From Gnetum montanum (lineage: Eukaryota; Streptophyta; Gnetopsida; Gnetales; Gnetaceae), in contig MNCI01004656.1 of NCBI GenBank assembly GCA_015680685.1, positions 1,373,419 to 1,437,418 on the forward strand: a DNA stretch of 64,000 bases, given 5' to 3'. Both the position numbers and the translations under genes were made by a program. Positions within the stretch are counted from its first letter, which is position 1. Each line of letters starts with the position of its first letter. Under the pieces are notes generated by a model. That model did not search any database. It was given only the letters and a program-made list of their open reading frames with translations, and was not told the DNA's origin. Positions 34,491 to 45,616 of this stretch are shown piece by piece.

Positions 34491-35790
34491 CAAAGAGGAA
34501 GAAATCCGATTATCCAATAAATTTATTAATGAACTCCTCTTTGCAAAAATAATAATTGAAGAAATTCCCAATGAGTCAAAATGGTATGATAACTTTCTCA
34601 CCTATCTTCTCACTCAAGACATGCCATAAGGGTTGGATCACCGAATGAAAAAATAGTTTATTCACCATGTAAAACACTTCATGGAGATCAACGAAAACCT
34701 CTACAAGGTGTGTGTCAATGGCCTAGTTCGTTGGTGTGTCCTTGATGCTGATCAACTACACATTCTTCAAGATGCTCATGAAGGTCCTTATGGAGAACAC
34801 TATGCTAGGAGATGCATGACCATTAAAATCTTGATAGTAGGGTAGTATTGGCCAACACTCTTTAGAGATAATTATCATTTCATCTACTCTTGTGAATGAT
34901 GCCAACAAGATGGTGGAATTCCTACTCAAATGGAGGGACCTCAACAATGGATTCAACCTTCAAAACCATTTGACATTTTGGGCATTGGTTTGATGGGTTC
35001 CATCACACCCATGTCAAATGAAAATGCATACATCATAGTTGTAGTTGACTATTGTACGAAATGGGTAGAAGTAGCATCCATCATTGACTATACATTTTCT
35101 ATTGCTACTCAGTTTGTATAAAAAAATGTTATAAATAGGTTTCGTGTCCCGTGTGCATTAATTTCTAACAATGGAACTCATTTTACACGCACTACTTTTT
35201 GGAATCTTATGTAATCCTTGGGGGATCAACACACACTCACAACACCTTACCATCCCCAAGATAATGGTCAAGCTTAGGTTATTAAGAGGGAAATCACAAG
35301 GATACTAACAAGAACTGTTAGCAAGTATAGGAAGGACTAGAGCACAAAACTAAATAATGCCCTTTGAGCCTACTACTCAACTTAGAAACTTCCTATAGGC
35401 TACTTCCTATTCAATCTAAACTCTATATACTTTCAACGACTTATGACCTTGAACTTGACTTAAGTATAGCCCGAAAGGAAAGACTAATGAATCTAAACCT
35501 ACTAGATGAAAATTGATTAGAAGCCTTATCATCTAAGGAGTTGCACAAGCCTTATAACAAAAAATGTCATGACCTAAAAATTAGAAAAGGTAAATTTTAA
35601 CCAAGAGACAAGGTTCTCTACTAGAGCCCCACACATGTACCTAAACGAACTAAGTTTCAAATATTGTGGGAGGGACCTTACATCATTTACGAGTCTTTTT
35701 CTTCAAGGGCCATGATGATCTATAAACCTAAGAGCCCAAACAAGAAATAACTAGTCAACATTCAACAAATTAAACCTTTTCATGAGCATA
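34491..35790 (+). pseudogene. Element B: integrase with all three catalytic residues lost
   Basis: Zinc-binding region: LHILQDAHEGPYGEHYARR, then YSCE*CQQDG (CxxC with a stop between). Core: PFDILGIGLMGSITPMS, where the first Asp is Gly (GGT at 34987-34989); LISNNGTHF, where the second Asp is Asn (AAC at 35167-35169); and YHPQDNGQA*VIKRE, where the Glu is a TAG stop (35274-35276). C-terminal domain residues are read in pieces (NQETRF, then FNKLNLF or QQIKPF at about 35765). Frameshifts follow 35390. Confidence 0.85.
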
Positions 35791-36415
35791 TGCCAACTAA
35801 CACAACAAGCACCTCATCTAATGGACAACCATGCTCCATATTTTAGATCTCCTCCTTTCAACTTAGTTGTGGAGAAGATGGCCATCCATGCTAACCACTC
35901 AAGTGGCTCCTCAATTTTTTTCAACTTTTTTGTTTTACACATTTTTCATTTTACAACTTTTTTGTTTTACATATTTTTTTATGTTATTAATCTTTGCTAA
36001 TTTTTTATTTTACACCATTGTTAGTACGTTTGATATTTCTTGAATAATTTATACTTTCTTCTATATTTTCTTTAATTTTCTATGATTTTCTAACTTTTTG
36101 TTAATAAGTGCCAAGTACATTGGTAATGTGTTACTTGATGGTGGTATGTACTATTTTTGTTATTTGATTGTTGGTATATAGTTTTTAGCTTTGAATTTCA
36201 TTATGGATAATTACAACATGTTTCTTTTTCATATAATAGGTAGTGAGTCCACAACATCCACCCATCCACACACTTTGTGGTTTTCCTTGTTTTGGAAACA
36301 TGTAGTTCGATTAATCAAACTTTAATAAATTTGTCACTTTGGTAGTTTTTAGAATTGCAAAGGATTCAAAGGTTTGAACAGGGTGTGGCTTCAAGGGGAT
36401 TAATTATGGCAAGTT
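35791..36415 (+). other. Element B 3' non-coding region, truncated
   Basis: Begins with the family's post-integrase segment (MDNHAPYFRSPPFNLV in one frame, 35821-35868), passes T-rich sequence and ends at ggcttcaaggggattaat. The next bases belong to element F in opposite orientation. About 1 kb of 3' non-coding sequence and the 3' LTR are missing. Confidence 0.65.
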
Positions 36416-37290
36416 TCCATAAGCAAGCTTGGCATTGATTATGGATAGCTTAAAATTGTTTAAGAATGCATACTCCATGTTGGTTGGTAGTTTTTTAACT
36501 CTAGGGGTTCTTGGTAAAAGTTATTAGGGATTTCTAACTCTCCACAACAAGTATCATTATATTCATCATTAGAGAGTTGGTGATGAACTTTTTCAAGTTC
36601 ATTCATTCCTTCAACATAAGCACATGTTAGGCTTCTAGTTAGTTTCATGCATAATGTGTTGCTTTCTAAGTTAGCTATCAGCCACTAGGTGCCCTTCTAT
36701 TTTGTGGTTGCTACATATAAATACCATTGAATATCTATTTCTTGTGCACATTGATTGCATGCTTTAATGTATGTACTTTTGATGAACCAAATATTTTGTA
36801 CACAATTGCACCTCTTATCATTGTATGCAATACATGGAATACACTTCTTTTCTAACCGTCCAAATTGATTTTTCATGGGGATTTCCAAGGATGGGTTCCT
36901 TATGCCCATTTACGTATCGACCATGCTTAACCAAGCTCTTCCCATAGTGATGGGGAAGTCACCTTTGTAATTCTCAACCTCAATAACTAGAAAATTAGTA
37001 GGATAGGACCAGCCATAAAATATGGTCACAATGTCCTTTGCTAAGCCTAGAGGGATAGTAATTGTATAGTCTACCAATTCCAAATGAATGTTTCTCATCT
37101 TGAGAGGTGGTAGGTTCCAGGCTTTGTGTAAGTCATGGGAGATGAGGTTGACACTGAAACCAAAATCAAGAAGAGCCTTACATGGCTCATGTCTAGTGAT
37201 CTGTAGGTAAATGAATGGACTTGTTGGGTCAGATCATTTCTTGGAAGGATGGATAGCCTTGATCCAATTGAAAACAACATGAGTTAGCAT
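36416..37290 (-). pseudogene. Element F: linker and protease
   Basis: Minus-strand Athila fragment nearly collinear with A. KLTRSLTCAYVEGMNELEK and VHHQLSNDEYNDTCCGELEI are at 36648-36500. The protease block VENYKGDFPITMGRAWLSMV is at about 36990-36910, and the active-site strand ALLDFGFSVNLISHDL is at 37180-37135. F has no Tat LTR where A has the solo LTR (unoccupied site at about 36878-36890). RT, RNase H and IN are absent: the linker is joined at 36416 to the 3' end of B. Confidence 0.75.
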
Positions 37291-38973
37291 CACAGTATGG
37301 ATCTATGGTGGCATTTGATTTGAAGGGCACTCAAAGGTGTTGGATGTAGAGGAGGAGGATGTTGGAGATGCATGGTAGTTAGCCACTTGAGGTTGTGAGG
37401 GTTTAGGAGGATAATTGAGTTAGAAAAAGGTTGTTTGCTAGATCAATTTTCTGAACCATATAGCAATAAGGCCAGATGTGAATGTATAGCCTTCGTGGCA
37501 TTCATTGTTGGGACTATGGAAGGATTTTTCCCTACATAGAGAGCAAGAGGTAATTGAGTAGAGGGCAGAGGAATGTGTGTAGATAGATATGGAGGGTGGT
37601 GTGGATAGGAGTTTTCTCCTTGAATAGATGGTGAATGTATTCGGTATAAGAGTGAATAGTATCTACCCATAGCAGCATCCAAGGGTTCATGTATTCCTTA
37701 TTTCTATCCTTGGATCTACCTCCTCAAATTAGACACTCTGGAGTATATTTGATATTTTTCATTGAATAGCTCCAGCATGGTACTCCATTGATGGATAGAT
37801 TCTAGCTCCAAGAACTAGTACTAGCTTTTAGCTTCCTTGATAAGTATCATAGGGAATAGCTTTAGTTTTTGCCATTCATTTTCTATATTCTATAAGGCAT
37901 AGGGATCATGTAAAGCTTGTAGATGTGTCTGTGGATTAGAGTTGTATCCCCCCTCAAATCTTATATATTATTTATGTCTAAGCACTTGATCTGATTGTCT
38001 TTTATATGCTTGGCTAGAATTCTAATTGCCTCTATGATGTTAAGCATACTTCTAGTTGCCAATAGAGGTTTCTCATCATGATTGTATCAATGATGGTTCC
38101 TTCCACCTCTATTTTCTTGATGGCTTTGATGATCATTATTGTCTCATTGATCATCCTCATCATGATTATTTTGATGGTCGATTCTATGAGAATCGACCAA
38201 TGAAGAGGAATGTTCAAGGTCAGATGAAGAGGAAGGTGGAATACCACCACCATTACAGTGTCCACCAACATTATTCAACTCATTATGACCACCATCCTTA
38301 GATCCCTTGCTATTATGATGTTTTCTTGAGTCCCTACCTTGACTATTACTTTTTTCCAAACCTATTTTATGAATAGTTAGCTACACGTTTAGGGTCATAC
38401 CCTCATTACCAATAATAGGGGATGGAGAATCTTCATGATGAGAACCTTCCAAAGGAGGACCCTCATTTCCATCCTGATCTAGTAGGAATAACAGATTAGT
38501 GAAATGTTTCCCCTTCATAGCCTCATTGTACTTCTCTTGATTTCAATCTCACTTGCATTATGTTTTAGTGGGATGATAGTCCCAAGTGTCATAACCATTC
38601 ACAAAGTATTCCTGATGAAGATCTGAGATGCCCAACTTTTTAAGGGTTTGAAACAACATTCTAGGCATAGATTGATTGAGGGGTAAGATGATGTTGCCAT
38701 CCATATTATTCCATTACAACGATTCATCTTGATGTAGGATGAAGGTGAAGTCTAGTACATATTCATTTAAATGATATACCACTTTGCACTCCTGTGGGAC
38801 CAGTAGTTTGACATATTCACACCTATGAGAAGAAGAAGATATTTTGCAATATGAAATAAAATGTCAGTGTGCTTTCATAATTCTATGTATAGTAGGAATG
38901 ATATTGACCTTGAAGTACATACAACAATATTAATGGTATTCACTAAATCTAAATAGCACATGTTTCAAAAAAT
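37291..38973 (-). pseudogene. Element F: gag with an internal deletion
   Basis: Minus-strand gag matching A from the Pro/His-rich tail (STHIPLPSTQLPLALYVG at about 37590-37540) to the N-terminal block near 38700. Relative to A about 850 bp are missing at 37643, where sequence equivalent to A 15861 jumps to A 16711. The Ser/His/Asn linker (SQGRDSRKHHNSKGSKDGGH) is at 38350-38290. Stops throughout. Confidence 0.75.
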
Positions 38974-38991
38974 TCCCCAAAAATAGCACCA
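38974..38991 (-). promoter_or_regulatory. tRNA-Asp primer-binding site, element F
   Basis: Minus strand TGGTGCTATTTTTGGGGA, one base from the LTR end. It keeps the GGGGA end of TGGCGCCGTTGCCGGGGA and has transitions at most CpG sites. Confidence 0.75.
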
Positions 38992-38992
38992 A

Positions 38993-39709
38993 TGATGAGT
39001 GGCAAGGTATCCTATGCCCAACCATATGAATCACAAATTGTTCACACATGATTTGATCAAATTCCATAGACTTTATAGTTTTCAGTGCACTAGTCTTCTA
39101 GGAAGTAATTCTTGCCTTAAGGTCATTCATTATCTTCCCAATTACACTTGTGACATACACTGGTATGGTTAAACATAATTGAGGCATTTGATCTTTATCA
39201 TTTTGTATTTTATGGTTTTGGTGTTTAAAGAGAGATAAAGTGATTAGATTAACTAATTTAATTTAACTAATTAACTAGTATCTAAGCAGTCCTAACATAA
39301 GCATCCAGTCCCACTTTTCGTCCATGTCTTGAACCCACGTATCCACTACTAGGTTATCAAGCACTATGGTACTAAGTGTACCAAGCAATAATGCTACTAG
39401 GATTACCAAGTGAATATGTGTTACACTTGAAGCAGTCATACTTATGTATTTAATCTATCTAGATTATCTTCTTTAATTGTTTTGTTAGCTTAATTACTAG
39501 AAAACATTTAATAAATAATTGAAAATATTAAATGCATAAATGAAATATTTAATCTATCTAGAATGTTGCAAGGTTTATTAGAAATCTCGTCTTTATTGCT
39601 GCATGCATTGTCAGGTTTAGGTACAACAATGCTCAAATACAGATCCATACACATAATGACTCCTGTTGTGGGCACTCGAGAAAATATTCTAACTCTCAAA
39701 TGAAAAAAC
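38993..39709 (-). repeat. Athila 5' LTR of element F (copy 5), U3 truncated
   Basis: Minus-strand LTR ending CTCATCA at 38993. Aligns over about 715 bp with copy 2 (18052-18765) and stops at tgaaaaaac, upstream of the R region. U3 with the TATA box is missing. Adjoining sequence corresponds to 19823 in D1; a deletion between two short A-runs (tgaaaaaa and tggaaaaaa) explains the join. Confidence 0.75.
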
Positions 39710-42189
39710 TACATGGAAAAAATTATTTAGGGAAGCAGTGGTAAAGTTTCTTGAACCCTGATAAAGTTTTATGTATTAATAGGTTGATTTGCTTCCTATG
39801 AATTTTGGGTTTTATAAGTTGAGTATTAACTTACAAACTTCTTATGTCTTCACTTTTTTTTTTATTTTCTATTTACTATATACTTCTTTCTCCCCTTTAC
39901 TCATGAATTTGTCACTTTATTCTCCTTTTTTACTTCATACTTTTGATTTTTGTAAGTTTTCAAGATGCTTTATTATGTAATATTCTTTATTTCATGAACT
40001 ATACTTGATGCATAAATTCCAAAAATTATCCTATTTTTAACTACTAAGAATTCTTAGTTTTCAAAATGTTCTAACATCTACTATTTTTAAACATGTGGAA
40101 CCTACTTATTTTCCATTGTTACAAATTGATTGATTATCTTAGGTAAACAAAAAGAAAAATAAAAGGTAGACTTTCCATATAGGTTGGAGTAATGCTCTAA
40201 ACATTGGTTAGTTATCTTAGGCGATGTTTCACTTACATTGTTAAATTATCTTCCTTTGATACACCTTTTCTATTTCAGTTCATGTTGAATGTTTTAATGG
40301 ACCAACCCATTTAAGGGTCACAAATTATATTTTAGGAAAGATTAACAATGAAATATTAGCCTACTAGTAACACTCTTAGCCTAACAAACCCAGGTCAATT
40401 TCAATTTTACTAGGTAGCACAAAGTTATATATTTCAAAAATTTTTAAAAAAAATTCTAAATCTAGTTTGATAGATCCAAGGAACTTAGTAAGTTTCATTA
40501 TGTAATTATGCAAAGTTATAAATGCCCTAATTAAGTATGTAACAAATTTTTAACAAATGGGTTAAGACTTAGTGAAAGGTCATGACTCGTTCTTATGATA
40601 GTCCTTGAGTATGTAGTAGAGGTTCAAATACAACCAAAAATGAGGTAGAAAATTTAAAAGTTTGGATAATAAACATACATAAATATTAATAGAACCACTC
40701 ATTCATAGTGACAATAAACTAAGAAATTATCCAGCTAATAAAAGTGAATTAAAATCATCTTTCTAGAGCATTTGGCTTGAATTATCTGCAAGCTATCAAA
40801 GCTATTGTTGGTTCATGCATCCTTCCTCAAGATAATAAAGAAACTAATCCAACAAAGATAAAACCTTACAAAGATCAAAATATGATATAATCATCAAATC
40901 TGAGATATTTCAAGTTTCTATTTTAAGAAAACATAGGATATTCAAGGGAATTAAAAACCATAGCATGAGCTTCTTGCAAATGACTATCATGACACTTGAA
41001 GACATGGTAAATTCACCCTTTAGCTTGTTGTACAAGTTTCTAGGTGGTTGCATCTTCTATGGTTGAATCCTACAATAAATAGAAGAAGAACCTCCTACAA
41101 AAAAGGTGAGCTAAAATGATAAGATTGATGTAAAATATGAAAAGAAATATAAAAGATGTACAAAAATTATCATTAGTGGAGTTTTGAAGCTTGGTTGCAA
41201 ATAAAGAATGAGAGCTTTAGGTAATAGAAAAAACATGACTTGAAAGTGCATGTGACAATTAAGAAAAATTCAAGGAAAGGGATGTATTTTTAGTTGTTGA
41301 AGTGATAGTTAAGATGATATCAAATTGTAACACCTGTATTCTAGAGTCTGTCACCTTGGTATGTGCATGTTGGTCTAAGCTATGTATGTGTTGGTTGAAT
41401 AGCTATGGTTATGTCTATGTAATTAGATTTAAATCTTATTCATGATGTCTATGGCTGATAGCATAGTTTTTCTTGCTTAGCATTATGTAATACATAATAG
41501 TAATAACTTATGCTTTGGGGATGCTTTTGATAGCATGTTAATAATGTATAATATATGGCTTGGTTGAGAGGAATTTCATATGTTTGATATTTGATGCATT
41601 ATATGGTTATGTTACTTATATGCTTATGCTTATGATTCTAGTTTTATATGTGCACTATTCTTATTAGGCTTTATAGCTAGAAACCATGCTATTGAGGAAG
41701 TGGCATAAATAGAGGATTATCTGCCAAGTATGAGGGATGTGATAATATGTTGATTATGTGTGTGATGCATATGTTTAATTATTATTTTACATGATTTGTT
41801 ATCATGACATTTTTGAATCCATTACATGCCTTGAAATATGTGTTATTAAAGATATTTATTTTATTATTTTTCCAAGATATTCAGTGGAGTAACTTGTGTG
41901 ATGAGACAATGGAAATTGTAACTCACACTATATACATCCATGTCCAATTTACAAATTTTATTTAAGTGCTATAAAATGATGTATTTCCAAGTTAACCCAT
42001 CATAATCGAAGGTAAATAGCTAAAATAGTTAATAAGTATTATTAAGAAATATAGCTAAGAGTTAATTAAAACATTAAATGCTTCTTCACTGTGGTAATGA
42101 TGACACTATAATAGTGATATAAAAAATGGTAATAATGAACATGATATTAAAGAAATTAAGAAAACATAAAATGAAATTGAAGAGTTTGA
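39710..42189. repeat. Unclassified repeat, left part of nest D2
   Basis: Matches 19823-21170 on both sides of an extra 1.1 kb (39926-41038) absent from D1. The extra segment is AT-rich with no coding homology; whether it is an insertion here or a deletion in D1 cannot be told. No gene seen. Confidence 0.6.
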
Positions 42190-42350
42190 ATATCTTTAAC
42201 ACTCTTCATTAATTAAAATCTGAATTTTTTCATAAATATTGTAAATTCAATTCAGTTATAACTTTCTTGAAATTCTCATTAGTGTTGATCTGGACTTATA
42301 ATCCATCATATGATGTTCTTTCAGTAAATTCATAATAATATCATCAACAT
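42190..42350 (-). pseudogene. Ty1/copia RT relic (D2), 3' part, cut by element E
   Basis: Minus-strand copia RT downstream of the catalytic box, matching 21171-21338. It ends at 42350 because the Tat element E inserted there. The remainder resumes at 60671. The insertion falls on the two codons preceding the catalytic Asp pair. Confidence 0.8.
42346..42350 (+). repeat. Target-site duplication, left copy (AACAT)
   Basis: AACAT directly before TGAAACACC. Identical to 60671-60675. The unoccupied site in D1 (21333-21345) reads tcaacatttagta, with one AACAT. Confidence 0.85.
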
Positions 42351-42943
42351 TGAAACACCACTAATTTTTGGCTCCTGTAGTTCAATGGAAGATTGGTCTA
42401 AGTGTCAAAAATTGGGCAAAATTTTTCTAAGTCTGGTGTTCTATTATGTAGCATAGATAGTGTAGCACCCTAGAAGTCCTAATGTTTGCAAAATTTTTCT
42501 TAAGTTTTCCTACTACACTCCCTAGCATAGTCAGCATAGCACCCATTCCCAAGGCTAGTCTACACAAATGTCAAGCTAGAATTAGTTAAAAGGACACTGA
42601 GGATGGAATAGATAGTTTGGAAAATTTTCTATCTCCCAGATCATCAAGCTTGCTAAGCTCTTTAGTTTGTCTAGCTTGACACATGTTGTAGTGTCCAATC
42701 CACCAAAATGCTAGGCTAGGAGTTGTCAAAGATGCTTAGGATGAATAAAATAGTTTGGAAAATTTTCTATCTTTTGGGCTTGTTACACTCTGCTATGCTA
42801 CACAATGTAGTACAGCATAGCACATGTTTCAAGACTCAAATTTTCCTAAGTGTTGGACCAGATATGGAAGGTGTTTTTGGCAATTTTTCAACCTCCAAGG
42901 TGGCCTATTCTGCTTCATCCTCAGAGTGTTATTAGCATCCTAT

Positions 42944-45616
42944 TGGCGACCGTTTGGGACGTGACCGCCAATGAGTGTCCTCGAATAGGATTTAGGTGCC
43001 TGCTGGTCTCTAGCAATACCAAGGCCCAAATACCTCCAAATGATCTCAGTAGTTAATGTGAGTATGTGTGTGTGCTGTTGCGGTGTGCGGTTGTGAGAAA
43101 TGTAATGATTGTGTTATGTCTAAACTACAAATGACTTACTTTAAAGAGATTCAGCCAACTTTGCCAAGTACTATGAGTTGTTGAAAGTTTCCTATTTTGT
43201 TCAACTGCCTAGTTTACGTGATCCTTATAATACCTACTTGCAACAAATAAAATTTTGCAAAAAACATTTGAGCACAACTCTGCAAATATACTCCTAATTT
43301 TCCCCAGAGAAAGAGATAGTTCCACAAGAAAACTAGAAATAGAGCAAGATTCAATGGAAATAGATAGAAAAGAAAGGAAAGTAGATTTGTGTAGACCTCA
43401 AATATTTAAACAATGTAAAATGACACGAGTAAACACTTCGCAATAAAGCTATTCCAAATTCAATATCTATGAATTGTTCAAACTTCCAAGGCTCAAACAA
43501 GAAATTTCTTCAAGACAATCCTACTATGCTACCAAAAATTGCTACGTAAACTACCATGTATGAAACTTCATTTTGACTAGATAATAGAAGTCAATGATTG
43601 CATTCAAACAGAACCTTTAAAATACTTGACAATTTCTGATTGAAATACCATGGAAATTCACTTTAAGGATGAAAATAAGTTATTCTGGTCCCATCAAAAT
43701 ACCAAAGATTTTCTGAACCCTCTTGACTACTGAATTGTTCAACGGCATGACTACAAATAGAGGCTCTCTTACAACAATCCCAATAGTAGTTCCTATACGT
43801 TGCACAATAACAAAATTTACTACTAAAATGCTCTTAAGGCTTTTAAACACAAGCACTTCTATGGCAAAATTTTAACAGAAATTTCTATCGGGCAATAAGA
43901 ACAATAACAGCAATCTAAAAATCTCAAAATTACTTGCCAAGGATGATACTATCTAAACCACTAGCTAAACAATTTAAACAAAAATAAAATAAAATACATA
44001 ACTCACAGGACCATGAGAAAGAGGCTAAAATCTTTACTCTAGCAAGCTATCTTACAAGCAATTGTTCACAATTTCTTCTTTACAAAGCTCTTATCAAGAC
44101 CCCAAGTGTGTCTCCAAGTGAGAGCCCAAGTGTGATCCCAATGTCTTCTCAAANTTTATGGCTAGTAACTTATATATAGTAATGTTTTAAAATAATATTT
44201 CATGACTTGGGATAATTAAAGGCAAGTTTTCTAAACCAGGGCTTCACACTATAGGTACTTCATTAATAGTTATTATATCTATATATATGTATATATGTTG
44301 ATTAATTTGTTAGATATTTTAACCACCCAATGCTTAAGTTATAAACAAGTGGTAGTAATAAAATAATTTTACAAACATATTGGTGAAAGCGGCAGAGTTA
44401 ATGGGTTAAAATAATTCTTCTTCGTCTTTCCTGGTAAATCGCGTAGATAATTAGCAACAGTTCCAAAACAGCAGGCGTAATCAGTTGGTTCATTTTCTCC
44501 TTTCTCTGCACAAAACCTGTAAGAACTGACACATGTTCTAACCAAGATCCAAAGTGCTGTATTAACCAAAACCGTATGTTTGAACTGCCACTGCACAATA
44601 AGGCCCTGCAAAAGCGTAACCGCCACTGCGGGAGAAGGCTTTGCCACTGCATCTGGGATTTTTGTTTTACCCCAAATTGGTTTAGGACTTCCTGCATTTT
44701 TTAAATTTTTTCTTGAATCATCACCACCATTGTCATTGATTACAGAACCAGGGGCGAATGTATTGTGGATTTGCATCCATCGAAATCGTAGAAACCTTCA
44801 GAACCATTGCTGCGCACACAACTGAAACCGCTACGGCCTGCAACAAAAATAAAATTGGGGCCCCAACAAAATGTGACTTCTTTCTTCATATATTGTGTGG
44901 AGAGGGTTTCGATTTTTTTTTCTTTTAACATATCTTGCATTTATGGCAAAGATGTTTCATGTCCCAGGGACTTGTTTATGCCCATCTTGATGGTAGTTTT
45001 TGCAGTGCCCGTCTGTGCCAGGATGAATATTGCACGGTGGGTGATTTTGAACATTTACTGTGGCATGATTTTCCAGGAACACCGTGATTTTCCTTTTCCT
45101 TCGCCTGCAACTACAGCTCCACTAATATTATCTTTTTCCTATGGTGTTTGCTTCCCCGCCATTGCTACAATCAGCAGGTATACGGTGTTAAAACGTTGGT
45201 CCAACTGTAGTCTCCTCTTCCTCCACTCTCATCGCTATATAATCTTCATGACGACGGAGGCACTGCTAATTTTTGTTTTATTTTCTGATTTGCAATGAGT
45301 TTCAAACATTTTATTAAGGCCAAAGGATACAACTGAGTTTAACAGCTGGGATCTTCAACTTAGTGCTTTTCACGTAAATAATATAATTCCTTCCTTGCTA
45401 TAGTACTATCTTCCAATCTTTAATTAAGGAATAATCCAGCACTTTCATTTTTTATCTAGAAGGCTTCAACATCAAATTATTTACTAGTGGATTAATCCTC
45501 CAAAAACATCCATCAACCCACAACACTAAAGCTATAATTTACTTCTAAATTTACAACCATAGATTCTTCCAATAAAATTTTCCAACTATTCCATGGAATG
45601 GCCAAATGTGCCAACA
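42944..45616. mobile_element. Unclassified 2.7-kb insertion in the E 5' LTR
   Basis: Absent from the 3' LTR. Flanks are agcatccta (left) and cacatccca (right), an imperfect 9-bp repeat (7 of 9), and the unoccupied site in the 3' LTR reads agcatccca. The ends are ttggcg (left) and gtgccaa (right), a weak TTGGC/GCCAA inverted terminal pair. Visibly richer in CpG than its surroundings (for example 44570-44640 and 45020-45190). Two halves differ: 42.9-44.2 kb has no coding homology and contains an ambiguous base at 44154; 44.37-45.3 kb has gene-like ORFs. The duplication length would suit a Mutator-like element, but no transposase is seen. Confidence 0.5.
44369..44776 (-). CDS. Gene-like ORF of unknown function in the insertion
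   Basis: A 135-codon minus-strand ORF in the CpG-rich half of the insertion. From Met: MQIHNTFAPGSVINDNG, a hydrophilic Lys/Pro-rich stretch (KNAGSPKPIWGKTK, PDAVAKPSPAVAV), a more hydrophobic middle (FKHTVLVNTALWILVRTC) and a basic end (LPGKTKKNYF). A second overlapping minus frame (44697-44398) is open for 99 codons, so the true frame is uncertain. Minus-strand sequence continues gene-like upstream to about 45290. I recognise no family. It may be part of a host gene carried by the insertion, or chance open frames in GC-richer DNA. Confidence 0.25.
   Translation of the reverse strand: MQIHNTFAPGSVINDNGGDDSRKNLKNAGSPKPIWGKTKIPDAVAKPSPAVAVTLLQGLIVQWQFKHTVLVNTALWILVRTCVSSYRFCAEKGENEPTDYACCFGTVANYLRDLPGKTKKNYFNPLTLPLSPICL

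Larger units (their letters stand above)
28697..36415 (+). mobile_element. Athila-lineage element B (5' LTR to 3' non-coding, no 3' LTR)
   Basis: The most readable Athila copy in the window: LTR, tRNA-Asp PBS, gag, protease, RT, RNase H, IN in canonical Ty3/gypsy order on the plus strand, then 600 bp of 3' non-coding sequence. It ends abruptly at about 36415 against the minus-strand element F, with no 3' LTR. All open frames are broken and the integrase active site is destroyed. Confidence 0.8.

Noticed and set aside
42943-42973. ttggcg...cgccaa inverted repeat at the insertion edge as a terminal hairpin
   Set aside because: Only six bases pair before mismatches; kept only as part of the weak terminal evidence.
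42985-43030. Minus-strand tggtattgctagagacc, resembling a tRNA-Met primer site, with a TATA-like tatataag near 44170, as if the insertion were an LTR element
   Set aside because: The match needs an internal gap, no second LTR or pol is present, and the flanking repeat is nearer 9 bp than 5 bp.
44807-45298. 163-codon plus-strand ORF, hydrophobic, looking like a membrane protein
   Set aside because: It lies opposite a minus-strand region with equally open frames; its Phe/Ile/Leu-rich translation is what T-rich antisense DNA gives, and no start context or homology supports it.
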